Positions 15,131 through 23,433 of a DNA stretch of 64,000 bases are shown here, in pieces. The position numbers and the translations under genes were made by a program. This DNA is from Rothia halotolerans. Its GTDB lineage: Bacteria; Actinomycetota; Actinomycetes; Actinomycetales; Micrococcaceae. The stretch covers positions 1-64,000 of the forward strand of contig NZ_NOIU01000004.1 in the NCBI RefSeq assembly GCF_004136635.1, in the 5' to 3' direction. Position 1 is the stretch's first letter; every line of letters starts with the position of its first letter. A model generated the notes under the pieces. That model saw only the letters and a program-made list of their open reading frames with translations. It was not told where the DNA came from and made no database searches.

Positions 15131-17560
15131 ATGAGCTTCTACTTCTCCCGGGTCGTGGAGGAGATCGGCCGGGCGCTGATGCTCGGTGCCGATGTGAGGC
15201 TCTCGGGCGTCCAGGGCAGCGGCCGGAGCACGGTCCTGGACCATCTGGAGCGCTGGCTGACCCGCTTCGGCTACACGGTCAGCCGCGGCCGCGGCGGCCT
15301 CGCGACCCAGCGCATCCAGGGGCAGCTGGTGAGCCAGTTCGGCGTCGCCTGGCCGCCGGGCGGGAGCACGCCCGCCGCGGGCCTCGACTCCGCCATCGAC
15401 CGGCTCTCCGCCCTGTGGCACGGCCAGAACCACCCGATCCTGCTGCTGGACGACGCGCACGAGATCGACGGCGTCTCGGCCGCGATCCTGCGCCGGGCGG
15501 CCGCCCGGATGGACCTGCGCGTGGTCAGGGCGGTGCCCCACGGCGCCGACGAGCCCGCCGGCATCGAGGTCCCCGTCTCCGGGGCGGCCGAGGCGGGCAT
15601 CGGCATGCCGCCGATGACCACCGACGACATCGTGGAGATGGCGGCCCAGCTGCTGGGGGCGACCCCCGAGCCGATGCTCGCCGCGCGGGTCCTGGCCAAG
15701 TCGGGCGGCAACCCCGCGCTCGCCGCGAGCATCATCGCGACCTCCCGCCTGGCCGGGCACATCGTCCTGGAGTTCGGTCAGTGGCGCGTCGCGGCGGACT
15801 CCCTCTGGAACCGGCACCTCGCCCCCGTCATCGACGCCAGGCTGCGGGACCTCGGCGGGGAGGAGCGATCCACGCTGGCGGCGATCGCGCTCGCCGGCCC
15901 CGAGGAGCCCTCCGCCCTGGTCCGGCGCTTCGAGGCCGAGCCGCTGCTGAGCCTGGACCGCCGCGGGCTGCTGGTGGAGAGCGAGGAGCACGGCAGCCCC
16001 CGCGTCCACGTGTGGCCCCCGATCCTCGCCGACCGCTTTCAGCTGGGCACCTCGGCGCTGGCCCGGCTGAGCCTCCGTCCGGAGCGGGACCCGGGGCGCG
16101 CGGCGCAGCCCGGCGCGGGGCACGAGCCACCCGTGGATCAGATCGAGCGCCGCGCGGCGATGCTGGCCCGGCGGATGCAGAAGAGCCTCCGGAGCCATGC
16201 CGAGCAACGCTACCGCCGCTGGGCTGCGGACCCCTCCGAGGCCCACGCGCTGCGCTACCTCGACGCCGCCTACGGGTTCGCGGTCGAGTCGGAGCGGTTC
16301 CGCGAGGTGCTGGCCTGGATCGAGGCGCAGGGGCCGAGGTTCTCCGCGGGCTACCTGCGGCTGCTGCGCCGGACCACGCTGCTCTCCGAGCCGGAGCGGG
16401 AGCCGCGGCATATCCCCGAGGTGCACGAGTACCCCGAGTCAACCACCCTGGCGGAGGCGATATCGGTCATCGCGGACGAGGGCCTGGACCAGCCCCTCGG
16501 CTCGCCCTGCGACGAGGAGACGATGGGCGCCGTCGTCAGCGGGCGCGTCGACGCCGTGTCAGCCGAGCCGGCGGCGGCGAACCGGCTCGGCGAGGTGCTC
16601 GTGCACGCCGTCGGCTACCTGCGGGGCGGGATCGAGGACGCCGTCCGGGAGCTGAGGCGCATCCTCGAGGAGGCCTCCCTGGATGCGGACCGCGACGCCT
16701 TCCTGATGGCCTCCCATGTCACGGTGCTGATCCAGCGGTACTGGGGCGGCCGGGAGGCCTCCCGGTCCGTGCTGAGCACCGCGTTGAGCGTGGGGCAGCC
16801 CGGCGTGCTCTCCACCGCGGTCTTCGGCGCCATGCTGCACTGGGCCGCGATCGACGCCCACGACCAGGGCCGGCCGGCGCTGCGCGACGCCCTCATCCGC
16901 GACGGCTCGTTCTACGCCCCCGGCGTCGGCCCCTTCTACGGGATGGGCACCGACTTCGTCCACGCGATCGTGGGGGACGACGACGCCGAGCGCTTCGACG
17001 AGGCCGTGGCGCGCGTAGTCTCTGCCCGGCTCGAGCGGGGCTTCGTCGTCGCCGCCCTGCACGTGGGGCTGAACGCCCTGCAGCGGCACGTCGGGCCGAC
17101 CCTGCTGGACGCGCTCGCCGGGTCCCCCGCCCAGCCCGAGGAGTCCCTGCTCGCCTTCCTGGCCCCGCTGGCGCGGGCGATCCGGGAGGGCGAGGCGGAG
17201 GCGGCCGGGACCCTGCTGGCGGGCCTGCCGGAGGGCTTCCGCCCGACGGCCTCCCGGATCCTGGCCGCCTCGATGCGCTGGTGGAGGGCCCAGGCCGACG
17301 ACGAGCGGGCCGAGGCCTTCGCGGGCCTGCTCGACCCCTCCCGCGACCCCTCCGAGGAGGCCCTGAAGGGCCTGTCCAAGCGGGAGCTGGAGATCGCGAT
17401 GATGGCCCGGATGCTCAGCAACGCCGAGATCGCGGAGCGACTGGGGCTGAGCGTGCGCACGGTCGAGAACCACGTGGCCAACGCGCTGAGGAAGACGGGG
17501 CTGCGCAGCCGCGTGGAGCTGGCCCGGCGGCTGCTGGCGCTGCGGCATCCGGAGGGGTGA
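15131..17560 (+). CDS. Large ATP-binding LuxR-family (LAL/STAND-like) transcriptional regulator
   Basis: 809 residues. N-terminal P-loop GVQGSGRST (about 27-35) and Walker B-like LLLDDAHEID (about 108-117) mark an ATPase module; a long helical middle region is TPR-like; the last about 60 residues are a LuxR helix-turn-helix (LSKRELEIAMMARMLSNAEI, then LGLSVRTVENHVANALRKTG). GGAGGA lies ahead of ATG 15131. Proteins of this build switch genes on in response to an inducer. Its position just after the SipW operon, with a 161-base gap, suggests it controls that operon or the RCC1-like gene; this is inference. Confidence 0.88.
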   Translation: MSFYFSRVVEEIGRALMLGADVRLSGVQGSGRSTVLDHLERWLTRFGYTVSRGRGGLATQRIQGQLVSQFGVAWPPGGSTPAAGLDSAIDRLSALWHGQNHPILLLDDAHEIDGVSAAILRRAAARMDLRVVRAVPHGADEPAGIEVPVSGAAEAGIGMPPMTTDDIVEMAAQLLGATPEPMLAARVLAKSGGNPALAASIIATSRLAGHIVLEFGQWRVAADSLWNRHLAPVIDARLRDLGGEERSTLAAIALAGPEEPSALVRRFEAEPLLSLDRRGLLVESEEHGSPRVHVWPPILADRFQLGTSALARLSLRPERDPGRAAQPGAGHEPPVDQIERRAAMLARRMQKSLRSHAEQRYRRWAADPSEAHALRYLDAAYGFAVESERFREVLAWIEAQGPRFSAGYLRLLRRTTLLSEPEREPRHIPEVHEYPESTTLAEAISVIADEGLDQPLGSPCDEETMGAVVSGRVDAVSAEPAAANRLGEVLVHAVGYLRGGIEDAVRELRRILEEASLDADRDAFLMASHVTVLIQRYWGGREASRSVLSTALSVGQPGVLSTAVFGAMLHWAAIDAHDQGRPALRDALIRDGSFYAPGVGPFYGMGTDFVHAIVGDDDAERFDEAVARVVSARLERGFVVAALHVGLNALQRHVGPTLLDALAGSPAQPEESLLAFLAPLARAIREGEAEAAGTLLAGLPEGFRPTASRILAASMRWWRAQADDERAEAFAGLLDPSRDPSEEALKGLSKRELEIAMMARMLSNAEIAERLGLSVRTVENHVANALRKTGLRSRVELARRLLALRHPEG

Positions 17561-17574
17561 GCGGGGTGGAGCGG

Positions 17575-18048
17575 CTAGGGCCGGGCTCCGCGCCGCAGGT
17601 GGAGCAGCGGGAAGGGGCGCCCCTCGGCGTCGTGCTCCGAGCGGCCGCGCTCCTCGAATCCCCGCGCCCGGTAGAAGGCGCGGGCGGAGGGGTTCTGCTC
17701 GTTGACGTCCACCTCGACGACGTCGAGGCCCCGGGCGGCGTCCTCGAGCAGCCGGGTGCCGACCCCGCGGCCGTGCACCTCGGGATCCACGAAGAGCATC
17801 TCGACCACGGCGTCCTCCAGCGCGACGAACCCGACGACGCCGCGCCCGGCTTCCTCCGCCACCCGCAGGTCCGACATCTGCGGCAGGTAGGAGGCCACCT
17901 GCCGCTCGTAGAAGTCGACGTCGTCGGCGGTCAGGAAGTGGTGGGTGGCCTCGACGGCGCCGCGCCACAGCCGGATGAGGGCCTCGTGGTCCGATGCCTT
18001 GGCGGGACGGATCAGGACGTGCGGGGAGGGGGAAGGGTCGCTGGGCAT
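17575..18048 (-). CDS. yjaB: GNAT N-acetyltransferase, YjaB-like
   Basis: 157 residues from ATG 18048. The blocks ALIRLWRGAVEATHHFL, VASYLPQMSDLRVAEE, VEMLFVDPEVHGRGVGTRLL, VEVDVNEQNPSARAFYRARG and RSEHDAEGRPFPLLHLRRG align by eye along the whole length with E. coli YjaB. The acetyl-CoA pyrophosphate loop is HGRGVGTRLL. YjaB is an acetyltransferase reported to act on protein lysines. An in-frame ATG at 18084 is possible but precedes the conserved part and lacks a ribosome site. It ends 14 nt from the convergent LuxR gene. Confidence 0.82.
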   Translation of the reverse strand: MPSDPSPSPHVLIRPAKASDHEALIRLWRGAVEATHHFLTADDVDFYERQVASYLPQMSDLRVAEEAGRGVVGFVALEDAVVEMLFVDPEVHGRGVGTRLLEDAARGLDVVEVDVNEQNPSARAFYRARGFEERGRSEHDAEGRPFPLLHLRRGARP

Positions 18049-18120
18049 GGAGACATCTTCGCAGAGGGGCCCACGAGTCGTCATGGTGGGCGGGCCCTCG
18101 TGTGGCGGTGTCCACGATGC

Positions 18121-18915
18121 TCACTCGATGGTGAGCTGCCGTGAACCGATGTCCCGCCGTGCGAAGACGAGGAGCGCGGCAAGGAGCGCGGCAGCGGTCC
18201 ACGCCAGGAGGACGCCCGCAGCGCCTGCTGGCCCTATCGTCGGAGGGATGGCCATGTAGGCCGAGTCCATGCCCATGAACATCGTGGGGCCGGCGTTGGT
18301 GGGGAGGTATTCGAAGACCTTGCCGATCCCCATCAGCGGCAGGCCCGCGAACGAGACGATGACCAGCACGGCGAGGACCGCGGTCTGGGACCGGAAGACG
18401 ACGGCCGCGCAGGTGCTGATCAGGCCCAGGAACACCCAATACATGATCCCCAGTCCCAAGCCGATGACGTGCCGGCCGGCGTCCCCGGTGGCGAAGACCG
18501 AGAACTCGACCAGTCTGCTCTGATAGCTGATCGTGACCATCAGCGCCATCAGGATGCCCAACCCTGCCGAGGCCGTCGCCGAGATGACGAGCTTGGCCAG
18601 CACCAGCTGGCCGCGACGGGGAACGGAGAGGGCCGACGTCGTGATCTGGCCTCCTGAGTGCTCGGACGATGCGATGAGCACGGCTGCGATGATCGGGAAG
18701 AGCGCGAGGCTCGCGAAGCCGTGGAGACCGATCTCCGCAGGGTCGGCGCCGGGCAGGAAATGGGCGGAGCCCTCGACGAACGTCGCCCGGGCACTGGAGG
18801 AGTCTAGGAGGCAGAAGGCGAGCATCAGGAAGGCCGAGAGGGCCGTCGTCAGCGTCAGGGTGGGGAGGGTGCGGGCCTTACGGAACTCACCGGCGAGGGC
18901 GCTGGAGAACCTCAT
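18121..18915 (-). CDS. ABC-2-type transporter permease (lasso-cluster-linked)
   Basis: 264 residues with about six hydrophobic helices. It starts MRFSSALAGEFRKARTLPTL, a cytosolic amphipathic start typical of LanE/LanG- and BcrB-like permeases. The middle region SEHSGGQITTSALSVPRRG fits the 'S-x-E/D-x-x-x-G-T-x-x-x-x-L-x-x-P-x-R' cytoplasmic loop common to this family. ATG 18915 overlaps the ATPase stop by 4 bp and has GGAGGGGAAGG upstream. It probably pairs with the 19696 permease and the ATPase between them. In other bacteriocin loci such trios give self-immunity or export. Confidence 0.82.
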   Translation of the reverse strand: MRFSSALAGEFRKARTLPTLTLTTALSAFLMLAFCLLDSSSARATFVEGSAHFLPGADPAEIGLHGFASLALFPIIAAVLIASSEHSGGQITTSALSVPRRGQLVLAKLVISATASAGLGILMALMVTISYQSRLVEFSVFATGDAGRHVIGLGLGIMYWVFLGLISTCAAVVFRSQTAVLAVLVIVSFAGLPLMGIGKVFEYLPTNAGPTMFMGMDSAYMAIPPTIGPAGAAGVLLAWTAAALLAALLVFARRDIGSRQLTIE

Positions 18916-19655
18916 GCTCCTTCCCCTCCTCCGGAAGCTCCGGTTCGGGGCCGGCGAGCGGTCCCCAACCGTGCGAAGAACGCTTTTTCGAGGGAACCGT
19001 GCTCGGCAGCGAACTCACCGACCGACCCCTGACCGATGACGCGGCCGCCGTCCATGAGGACCACGCGATCGGCGATCAGCTCCGTCTCGCTCATGAGATG
19101 GGAGCTGAGCAGCACGGTCCTTCCCTCCCGGGCCAGCCCGGTGACGAGGTCGCGCAGCCACAGGATGCCGATCGGATCCAGCCCGTTGGCCGGCTCGTCG
19201 AAGATCAGGATCTGGGGATCTCCCAGCAGCGCGGTGGCGATGCCGAGTCGCTGCTGCATCCCGAGGGAGAACCCGCGGACAGCCCGTTTCCCATCGCGAG
19301 CGCTGAGCCCGACCATCTCCAGCACCTCCGCGACTCGAGAGTCCGGGAGACGCTGGGTGCGCGCCACCCAGCGGAGGTGATGGACGGCGGTCCGGGCAGG
19401 GTGCGCACCCGAGCCCTCGAACTGGGCGCCGACGACCCGGAGCGGGAGGTCATGATCTCGGTATCGCTTTCCCGCAAGAGCCACGGAGCCGGAATCGGCT
19501 CGATCCAGATCGCAGATGATACGCATGATCGACGATTTGCCGGTGCCGTTGGGGCCGAGGAGGCCGGTGACCTCGCCCGGCTCAGCGGTGAAGCTCACCG
19601 CATCCACCGAGAGGATGTCCCGGTGTCTCTTGGTCACGTGATCGACGGAAATCAA
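18912..19655 (-). CDS. ABC transporter ATP-binding protein (BcrA/LanF-like)
   Basis: 247 residues from a TTG start at 19655 (ISVDHVTKRHRD), chosen because AAAGGAG sits 7 nt before it; an in-frame ATG at 19712 would overlap the upstream permease gene and add an unlike Pro-rich extension. Walker A is GPNGTGKS (34-41), the signature FSLGMQQRLG, Walker B ILIFDEPANGLDP, and the H-loop His lies in LLSSHLMSETE. The C-terminal stretch is typical of BcrA/LanF ATPases. It sits between two permease genes, divergent from the lasso genes, and may drive lasso peptide export or immunity. Confidence 0.88.
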   Translation of the reverse strand: MISVDHVTKRHRDILSVDAVSFTAEPGEVTGLLGPNGTGKSSIMRIICDLDRADSGSVALAGKRYRDHDLPLRVVGAQFEGSGAHPARTAVHHLRWVARTQRLPDSRVAEVLEMVGLSARDGKRAVRGFSLGMQQRLGIATALLGDPQILIFDEPANGLDPIGILWLRDLVTGLAREGRTVLLSSHLMSETELIADRVVLMDGGRVIGQGSVGEFAAEHGSLEKAFFARLGTARRPRTGASGGGEGA

Positions 19656-19695
19656 TGTGTTCTCCTTTCGAGAGGTCTTCGGGGGAGGTGGTGCG

Positions 19696-20460
19696 TCAAC
19701 GCTGGTGAGCATCGCGTCTGGACCATGCGGCTGTGCCGGCTGCGAGAACTATCAGCACCTGTGCGGCAACGGAGAAGAACTCGCCGGTGCTGAGGTTGAT
19801 GCCGCCCCGGTATGCGTCGTCGAACACTTGGTCCATCGCTCCCGAAAGGGCGGGGAGCCTGGAGCGGAGCAGGTCCGAGAGGCCCAGGGTCCAGGCGGAG
19901 AGGGGGAGGACCGCCCACATCGTGCTCCTGGTGAAGGCGGTGAGACCTGCTGACACCAGGCCGATCAGCACCCAATAGGCGAGCAGCCAGCTGAGATGCG
20001 TCAGCGCGGGCGTCATCGAGCCCCTCTCCACTTCGTTGAGAAGCAGGAGAGGCGCGCAGGCGCCGACGATGCACAGGACGGCGGCCGGCAGGACGAGGAG
20101 GACGGATATCGAGTATTTGGTCAGGGCGAGACGGGCACGGCGTGGCTGTGCCAAGAAGGCGGTGCGGAGGGATCCGGGGGAAGTGTCCTGGCCGATGATC
20201 CAAGCTCCGATGAGGATGGGGATCGCCTGCCCGTAGTGGAGGGCGAACATCGGCCAATCGGTGATTGTGGGACTCATGGGATGAGCCTCGGTCCCGGAAA
20301 CGGGTTGAACGCGGCTCTGATTAATCCCGAAAGCCGCAACTCCGATGACGACGATAAGACCGAAAAGGATGGTCCGGCGGAGCGCGGGGAATGTTGCCGC
20401 CTTGCGAATCTCACCAACAAAGGAATTTAGAGAGATATCTATAATTCGACTAATCGTCAT
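19696..20460 (-). CDS. ABC-2-type transporter permease, first gene of the ABC operon
   Basis: 254 residues from ATG 20460 (MTISRIIDISLNSFVGEIRK). About six membrane helices. The loop GQDTSPGSLRTAFLAQPRRA matches the same family pattern as the second permease. An upstream AAAGGA is spaced 14 nt from the ATG, with a palindrome GGATAATTATCC (20465-20476) overlapping it that could serve as operator. The open frame back to 20568 has no better start signal. Base composition falls toward AT at this 5' end, as in the lasso genes. Confidence 0.8.
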   Translation of the reverse strand: MTISRIIDISLNSFVGEIRKAATFPALRRTILFGLIVVIGVAAFGINQSRVQPVSGTEAHPMSPTITDWPMFALHYGQAIPILIGAWIIGQDTSPGSLRTAFLAQPRRARLALTKYSISVLLVLPAAVLCIVGACAPLLLLNEVERGSMTPALTHLSWLLAYWVLIGLVSAGLTAFTRSTMWAVLPLSAWTLGLSDLLRSRLPALSGAMDQVFDDAYRGGINLSTGEFFSVAAQVLIVLAAGTAAWSRRDAHQR

Positions 20461-21084
20461 TTGCGGATAATTATCCTTTCTAGGGGTGGATAAAGAATTT
20501 TCAATGGCGGGTACCGTTGGGAGTGTAGTTTTATCTCTAGAGGGACAAAGGATGGTTCGATCATTCATTCAATCCATCTTGTGGATCATGGAAATATTGA
20601 TTAGTGACGGATTGAAATGAATCTACCATCGAGTCTTATGTTGAGTCTCACGATTTCCGGATTTGCTCATGGGGGTTGATGCTGAGGAGTCCAATTGTCT
20701 CCTAGGGTTGACATTTTTCTCCAGTTCGGAACGCCCACCTCGTTCCGAGGGGTGGCTGGCTCTCCAGGGCGAGTGAGTCCCAAGAGAGTGAAAAGCTCCC
20801 TGGCGGCATGTCGAGGTCTCCCTCTTGTAAACCCTCTGACAAGGGCCTTAAGGGAGTGGGTGCGGGTTTTTCTCTGCGCTTCTTCGGCTGGGAAGCTAAA
20901 GGTGCAGTAGAAGATGGGTCAGGTTCAGGGCCGATTCCATGGGCTGCTGGGTGGATCTGACTGCCCGACTGCAGGAGTTGGGAAGCAATTTTACGGAGCT
21001 ACCATGGTGAATTGATTGGAGCGAACTAAATAGTTCATTGCCAATCGTTGATATGAGCCGATCCGTTATGGGAGGGAAATCACC
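20461..21084. other. 624-base AT-rich divergent control region between the ABC operon and the lasso precursor
   Basis: No convincing gene. Visible elements: palindrome GGATAATTATCC (20465-20476); inverted repeat TCGGAACG/CGTTCCGA (20726-20733 with 20741-20748); palindrome GAACTA-AA-TAGTTC (21023-21036) about 50 bases before the precursor ATG. Isolated TTGACA (20708-20713) lacks a good -10 at normal spacing. Short open frames (for example 20695-20910 and 20914-21015) have no recognisable content. Confidence 0.5.
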
Positions 21085-21213
21085 ATGAAAAGCAGGGAAT
21101 ACATGAAGCCCGCGATTATGGACATAGGATTCTTCGCGGATGTGACGAGAGGGGTCCCTTTTGGTAGATGTCGGGACATCTTCGGAGGACGGGCCTTCGT
21201 GTGCATCGGATAG
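21085..21213 (+). CDS. Lasso peptide precursor
   Basis: 42 residues, missed by a length cut-off. GGAGGG precedes ATG 21085 by 8 nt. The leader (1-22) begins MKSREYMKPAIMDIG and has the actinobacterial lasso leader pattern Y-x-x-P-x-[IL]-x-x-x-G-x-F-x-x-x-T: Tyr6, Pro9, Ile11, Gly15, Phe17, Thr21. Thr21 is the penultimate leader residue, as the family requires. The core (23-42) starts with Gly. Its ring part GVPFGRCRD has Asp9 as the only acidic residue of the core, giving a predicted 9-residue Gly1-Asp9 macrolactam; the tail is IFGGRAFVCIG. Cys7 (ring) and Cys18 (tail) could form one disulfide, the layout of class III lasso peptides such as BI-32169. Cyclase, RRE and peptidase genes follow directly. 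Confidence 0.93.
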   Translation: MKSREYMKPAIMDIGFFADVTRGVPFGRCRDIFGGRAFVCIG

Positions 21214-21223
21214 GAGATGGAGT

Positions 21224-21258
21224 GGGAGGCGGTGGAGTGGATAAAGACACCGCCTCCC
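21224..21258 (+). terminator. Hairpin between lasso precursor and cyclase (attenuator or stabiliser)
   Basis: Perfect 11-bp stem (21224-21234 with 21248-21258), 13-nt loop, 10 nt after the precursor stop. No T-run follows, so partial termination or 3'-end protection is likelier than full termination. Confidence 0.65.
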
Positions 21259-21315
21259 GATCCTTCCTCATCTGTAGAAAAGCTGCTCAAAGCCAACATC
21301 AACGGAGTCATAGTC

Positions 21316-23154
21316 GTGATGATTTTTTTGCCGGATGTTCCCGAATCGGAGGCCGTGGCTTCTGCTGCTCGGGAAGCGATCCCCCGGTTTCTTCCTGATG
21401 CTCAGGTGACGGTTATCTCTCACGCGAGCGGGCGTCCCTGGGTCCTTGGTGAGCTTGGGGAGTGCCATGTGATTCGATCGAGTAATGGCAGCGCAACACT
21501 CTTGTTGGGTCCTCCGGTGCCATGGTCTATTCGGCGTATCCGATCTTTGCTGGATGAAACGGTGCGTACTGGATGCAGCGATGAGCTTTTGACGGAGTGC
21601 GCAGGAGAAGGTGTTTTGGGGTTGTGCATTGATGGTTCTCAGCTGATTTGCGGAGTGCTCTCAGGCTACTCGAGAATATATGTTAAAAATACTCTTCATG
21701 GTGCTGTCCTCAGTGATTCCGCAGTTCTTTTAGCCTGTATTTTTCGTTTGTCGGCTTCGCTTGAGAGGATCGCGATGAGGCTCTGCGAGGGGTTGCCGCG
21801 GTTCCCCTTTGCTGGCTTGCCTCTGTGGTCCTCAATCGATTCCATTCCCTCTGGTTGTGTGGTCCAGATTTATCATGGTGATATTTCATGGATGGAAAAA
21901 CGCTGGTGGACTGCTCCTGCAGGTGAAGCGAGCGCGGAGGAGGCTTCTGAAGGCATCATACATTCTTTGAGCTCGGCCATCGTAACCACGACGCATCGAG
22001 CAAAGTCAGTGACCGCTGACCTTTCAGGGGGAATAGATTCAAGCAGTATTGCCTATGTCCTCGCCTCCATAGGGGTGCGACCCAGAACATTCCATGTTCG
22101 ATCGGTGGATGACCGGGTAGACGACATCGTGTGGGCTCGCAGAGCAGCGGAAGATCTCTGTCTCGGCCTTAAGGAACTTCCAAGGCTCGGGGTCCTCTCC
22201 CGGGCCTATTGTTACATGGACGCCGGAAAACGTTCAGCCCCTACAGATTTTCCGGCTATGTGGTGGGGGTCTTATGGTTTTTTATCCTCTCTGGGGTCTG
22301 ATCTCGAGGCTTCGTCACATAACGTTCATTTTACGGGGGCCGGTGGCGATGAGCTTTTCGGCCCTCTGCCGGCGGCCTCATGGTCGGTTATGAGGGAGCG
22401 AGGTCTGCGAGGCATCAGATTTGTTCGCCATGTCGCCTCTTCTGTTCGGCAGCCGTTCGGCGACGTTCTGCGCAGTTCCATGAGTGTGCAGACCTTTGAG
22501 GATGCTGTACGCGCACTGCCATCGTCCCTGAAGGCGCCAAGGTCGTCTGGGGGTGAGGGGTCGGGTCTGGGGGAATGGTTTCCTCTTCCCAGCATCGGAA
22601 GGATTCTTTCCGATGGGGGGAGAGCCTTGGCCCTCGCTGAGATTGAGCGGGCCTCTGCCAACCCGCCGAACCCTCTGGACGGGGATCGTGGACGCCACCA
22701 AATGTTGGAGTCTCTTCAGTTTCAAGGGGAAGTCCTGGCGCAGATCAATCAGGAATTCGGCGGTTCAACGCAATGGCATAGCCCTTATCTGAGACGAGGA
22801 GTAATAGAGGCGGCTTCGAGGGCTCGGGTGAGCGAACGTTTTCATCCCAATTTGATGAAGCCGGTGTTGTTTGCCGCGATGAGGGAAGTTGGCATGCCGG
22901 CGGGATTTTTCACCAGACCGGTTACTGGGGAGTATAGCGCGGATTCTTATGCAGAGTTTTTTCGAATGCGAGATATTTTGAAAGAAGAAGTCTGCGATTT
23001 TCTGCTTGCAGAATCAGGCATAATCGACGTCTCGTATATAAAGATGCGCCTATCGGATCCATCTCCTTCGCCAGGTTTTCTGTCGTCGATGGAATCTCTT
23101 ATATCTACGGAGCGATGGCTTCGCCAAGTCGGAAAATTTGGCTTAGGTATATGA
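21316..23154 (+). CDS. Lasso peptide cyclase (asparagine synthetase-like, protein C)
   Basis: 612 residues from GTG 21316, which has GGAG 8 nt upstream and begins at the family-typical MIFLPDVPES; an ATG at 21217 is open but would read through the hairpin. N-terminal part is a degenerate glutamine-amidotransferase-like domain. The synthetase domain carries the ATP-pyrophosphatase loop DLSGGIDSSSIAYVLA and a second motif FTGAGGDELFGPLP. Lasso cyclases adenylate the ring Asp/Glu and close the macrolactam with the core N-terminus. AT-rich with codon use unlike the flanking genes, suggesting transfer. Next gene follows after 18 nt. Confidence 0.93.
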   Translation: MMIFLPDVPESEAVASAAREAIPRFLPDAQVTVISHASGRPWVLGELGECHVIRSSNGSATLLLGPPVPWSIRRIRSLLDETVRTGCSDELLTECAGEGVLGLCIDGSQLICGVLSGYSRIYVKNTLHGAVLSDSAVLLACIFRLSASLERIAMRLCEGLPRFPFAGLPLWSSIDSIPSGCVVQIYHGDISWMEKRWWTAPAGEASAEEASEGIIHSLSSAIVTTTHRAKSVTADLSGGIDSSSIAYVLASIGVRPRTFHVRSVDDRVDDIVWARRAAEDLCLGLKELPRLGVLSRAYCYMDAGKRSAPTDFPAMWWGSYGFLSSLGSDLEASSHNVHFTGAGGDELFGPLPAASWSVMRERGLRGIRFVRHVASSVRQPFGDVLRSSMSVQTFEDAVRALPSSLKAPRSSGGEGSGLGEWFPLPSIGRILSDGGRALALAEIERASANPPNPLDGDRGRHQMLESLQFQGEVLAQINQEFGGSTQWHSPYLRRGVIEAASRARVSERFHPNLMKPVLFAAMREVGMPAGFFTRPVTGEYSADSYAEFFRMRDILKEEVCDFLLAESGIIDVSYIKMRLSDPSPSPGFLSSMESLISTERWLRQVGKFGLGI

Positions 23155-23172
23155 TGATAATTAGGGGGTTGG

Positions 23173-23433
23173 GTGAAAATATCAACATATGTGATGGTTT
23201 CCCCTGTAGGGGATGGAGCTATAATTTTCGATTCCAGGAATGGTAAGTATTCACAAGTGAATGCTACAGGTCTTCGCATCCTGGAAGGCGTCATTGCAGG
23301 GAATTGCGTTGAGGAGATTATCGAGAAGATCGCGTCGGAGTTCGATATTGCGTGGAGCGTGGTCGAACGTGGTGTGCTCTCTTGCCTCGTCGGCATGTCA
23401 CAGCGTGGTTGGCTCAGGAAGGACGAGGAATGA
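23173..23433 (+). CDS. Lasso RRE protein (PqqD-like, protein B1)
   Basis: 86 residues, GTG start at 23173 with AGGGGG upstream. PqqD-like fold: YVMVSPVGDGAIIFDSRNGK, then YSQVNATGLRILEGV and a helical C-terminus. Such RiPP recognition elements bind the precursor leader (the Tyr/Pro motif) and deliver it to the peptidase. Its stop overlaps the B2 start by 4 bp. Confidence 0.9.
   Translation: MKISTYVMVSPVGDGAIIFDSRNGKYSQVNATGLRILEGVIAGNCVEEIIEKIASEFDIAWSVVERGVLSCLVGMSQRGWLRKDEE

Noticed and set aside
20695-20910. 71-codon frame in the AT-rich control region
   Set aside because: No ribosome site, no recognisable family, and placed inside a divergent regulatory gap.
20914-21015. 33-residue frame upstream of the lasso precursor as a second precursor
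   Set aside because: No Tyr-x-x-Pro leader motif, no Thr-x-Gly junction and no good ribosome site.
21085-21213. Precursor read as a lanthipeptide or other Cys-based RiPP
   Set aside because: No LanM, LanBC or radical SAM gene nearby. The leader motif and the cyclase, RRE and B2 genes all point to a lasso peptide.
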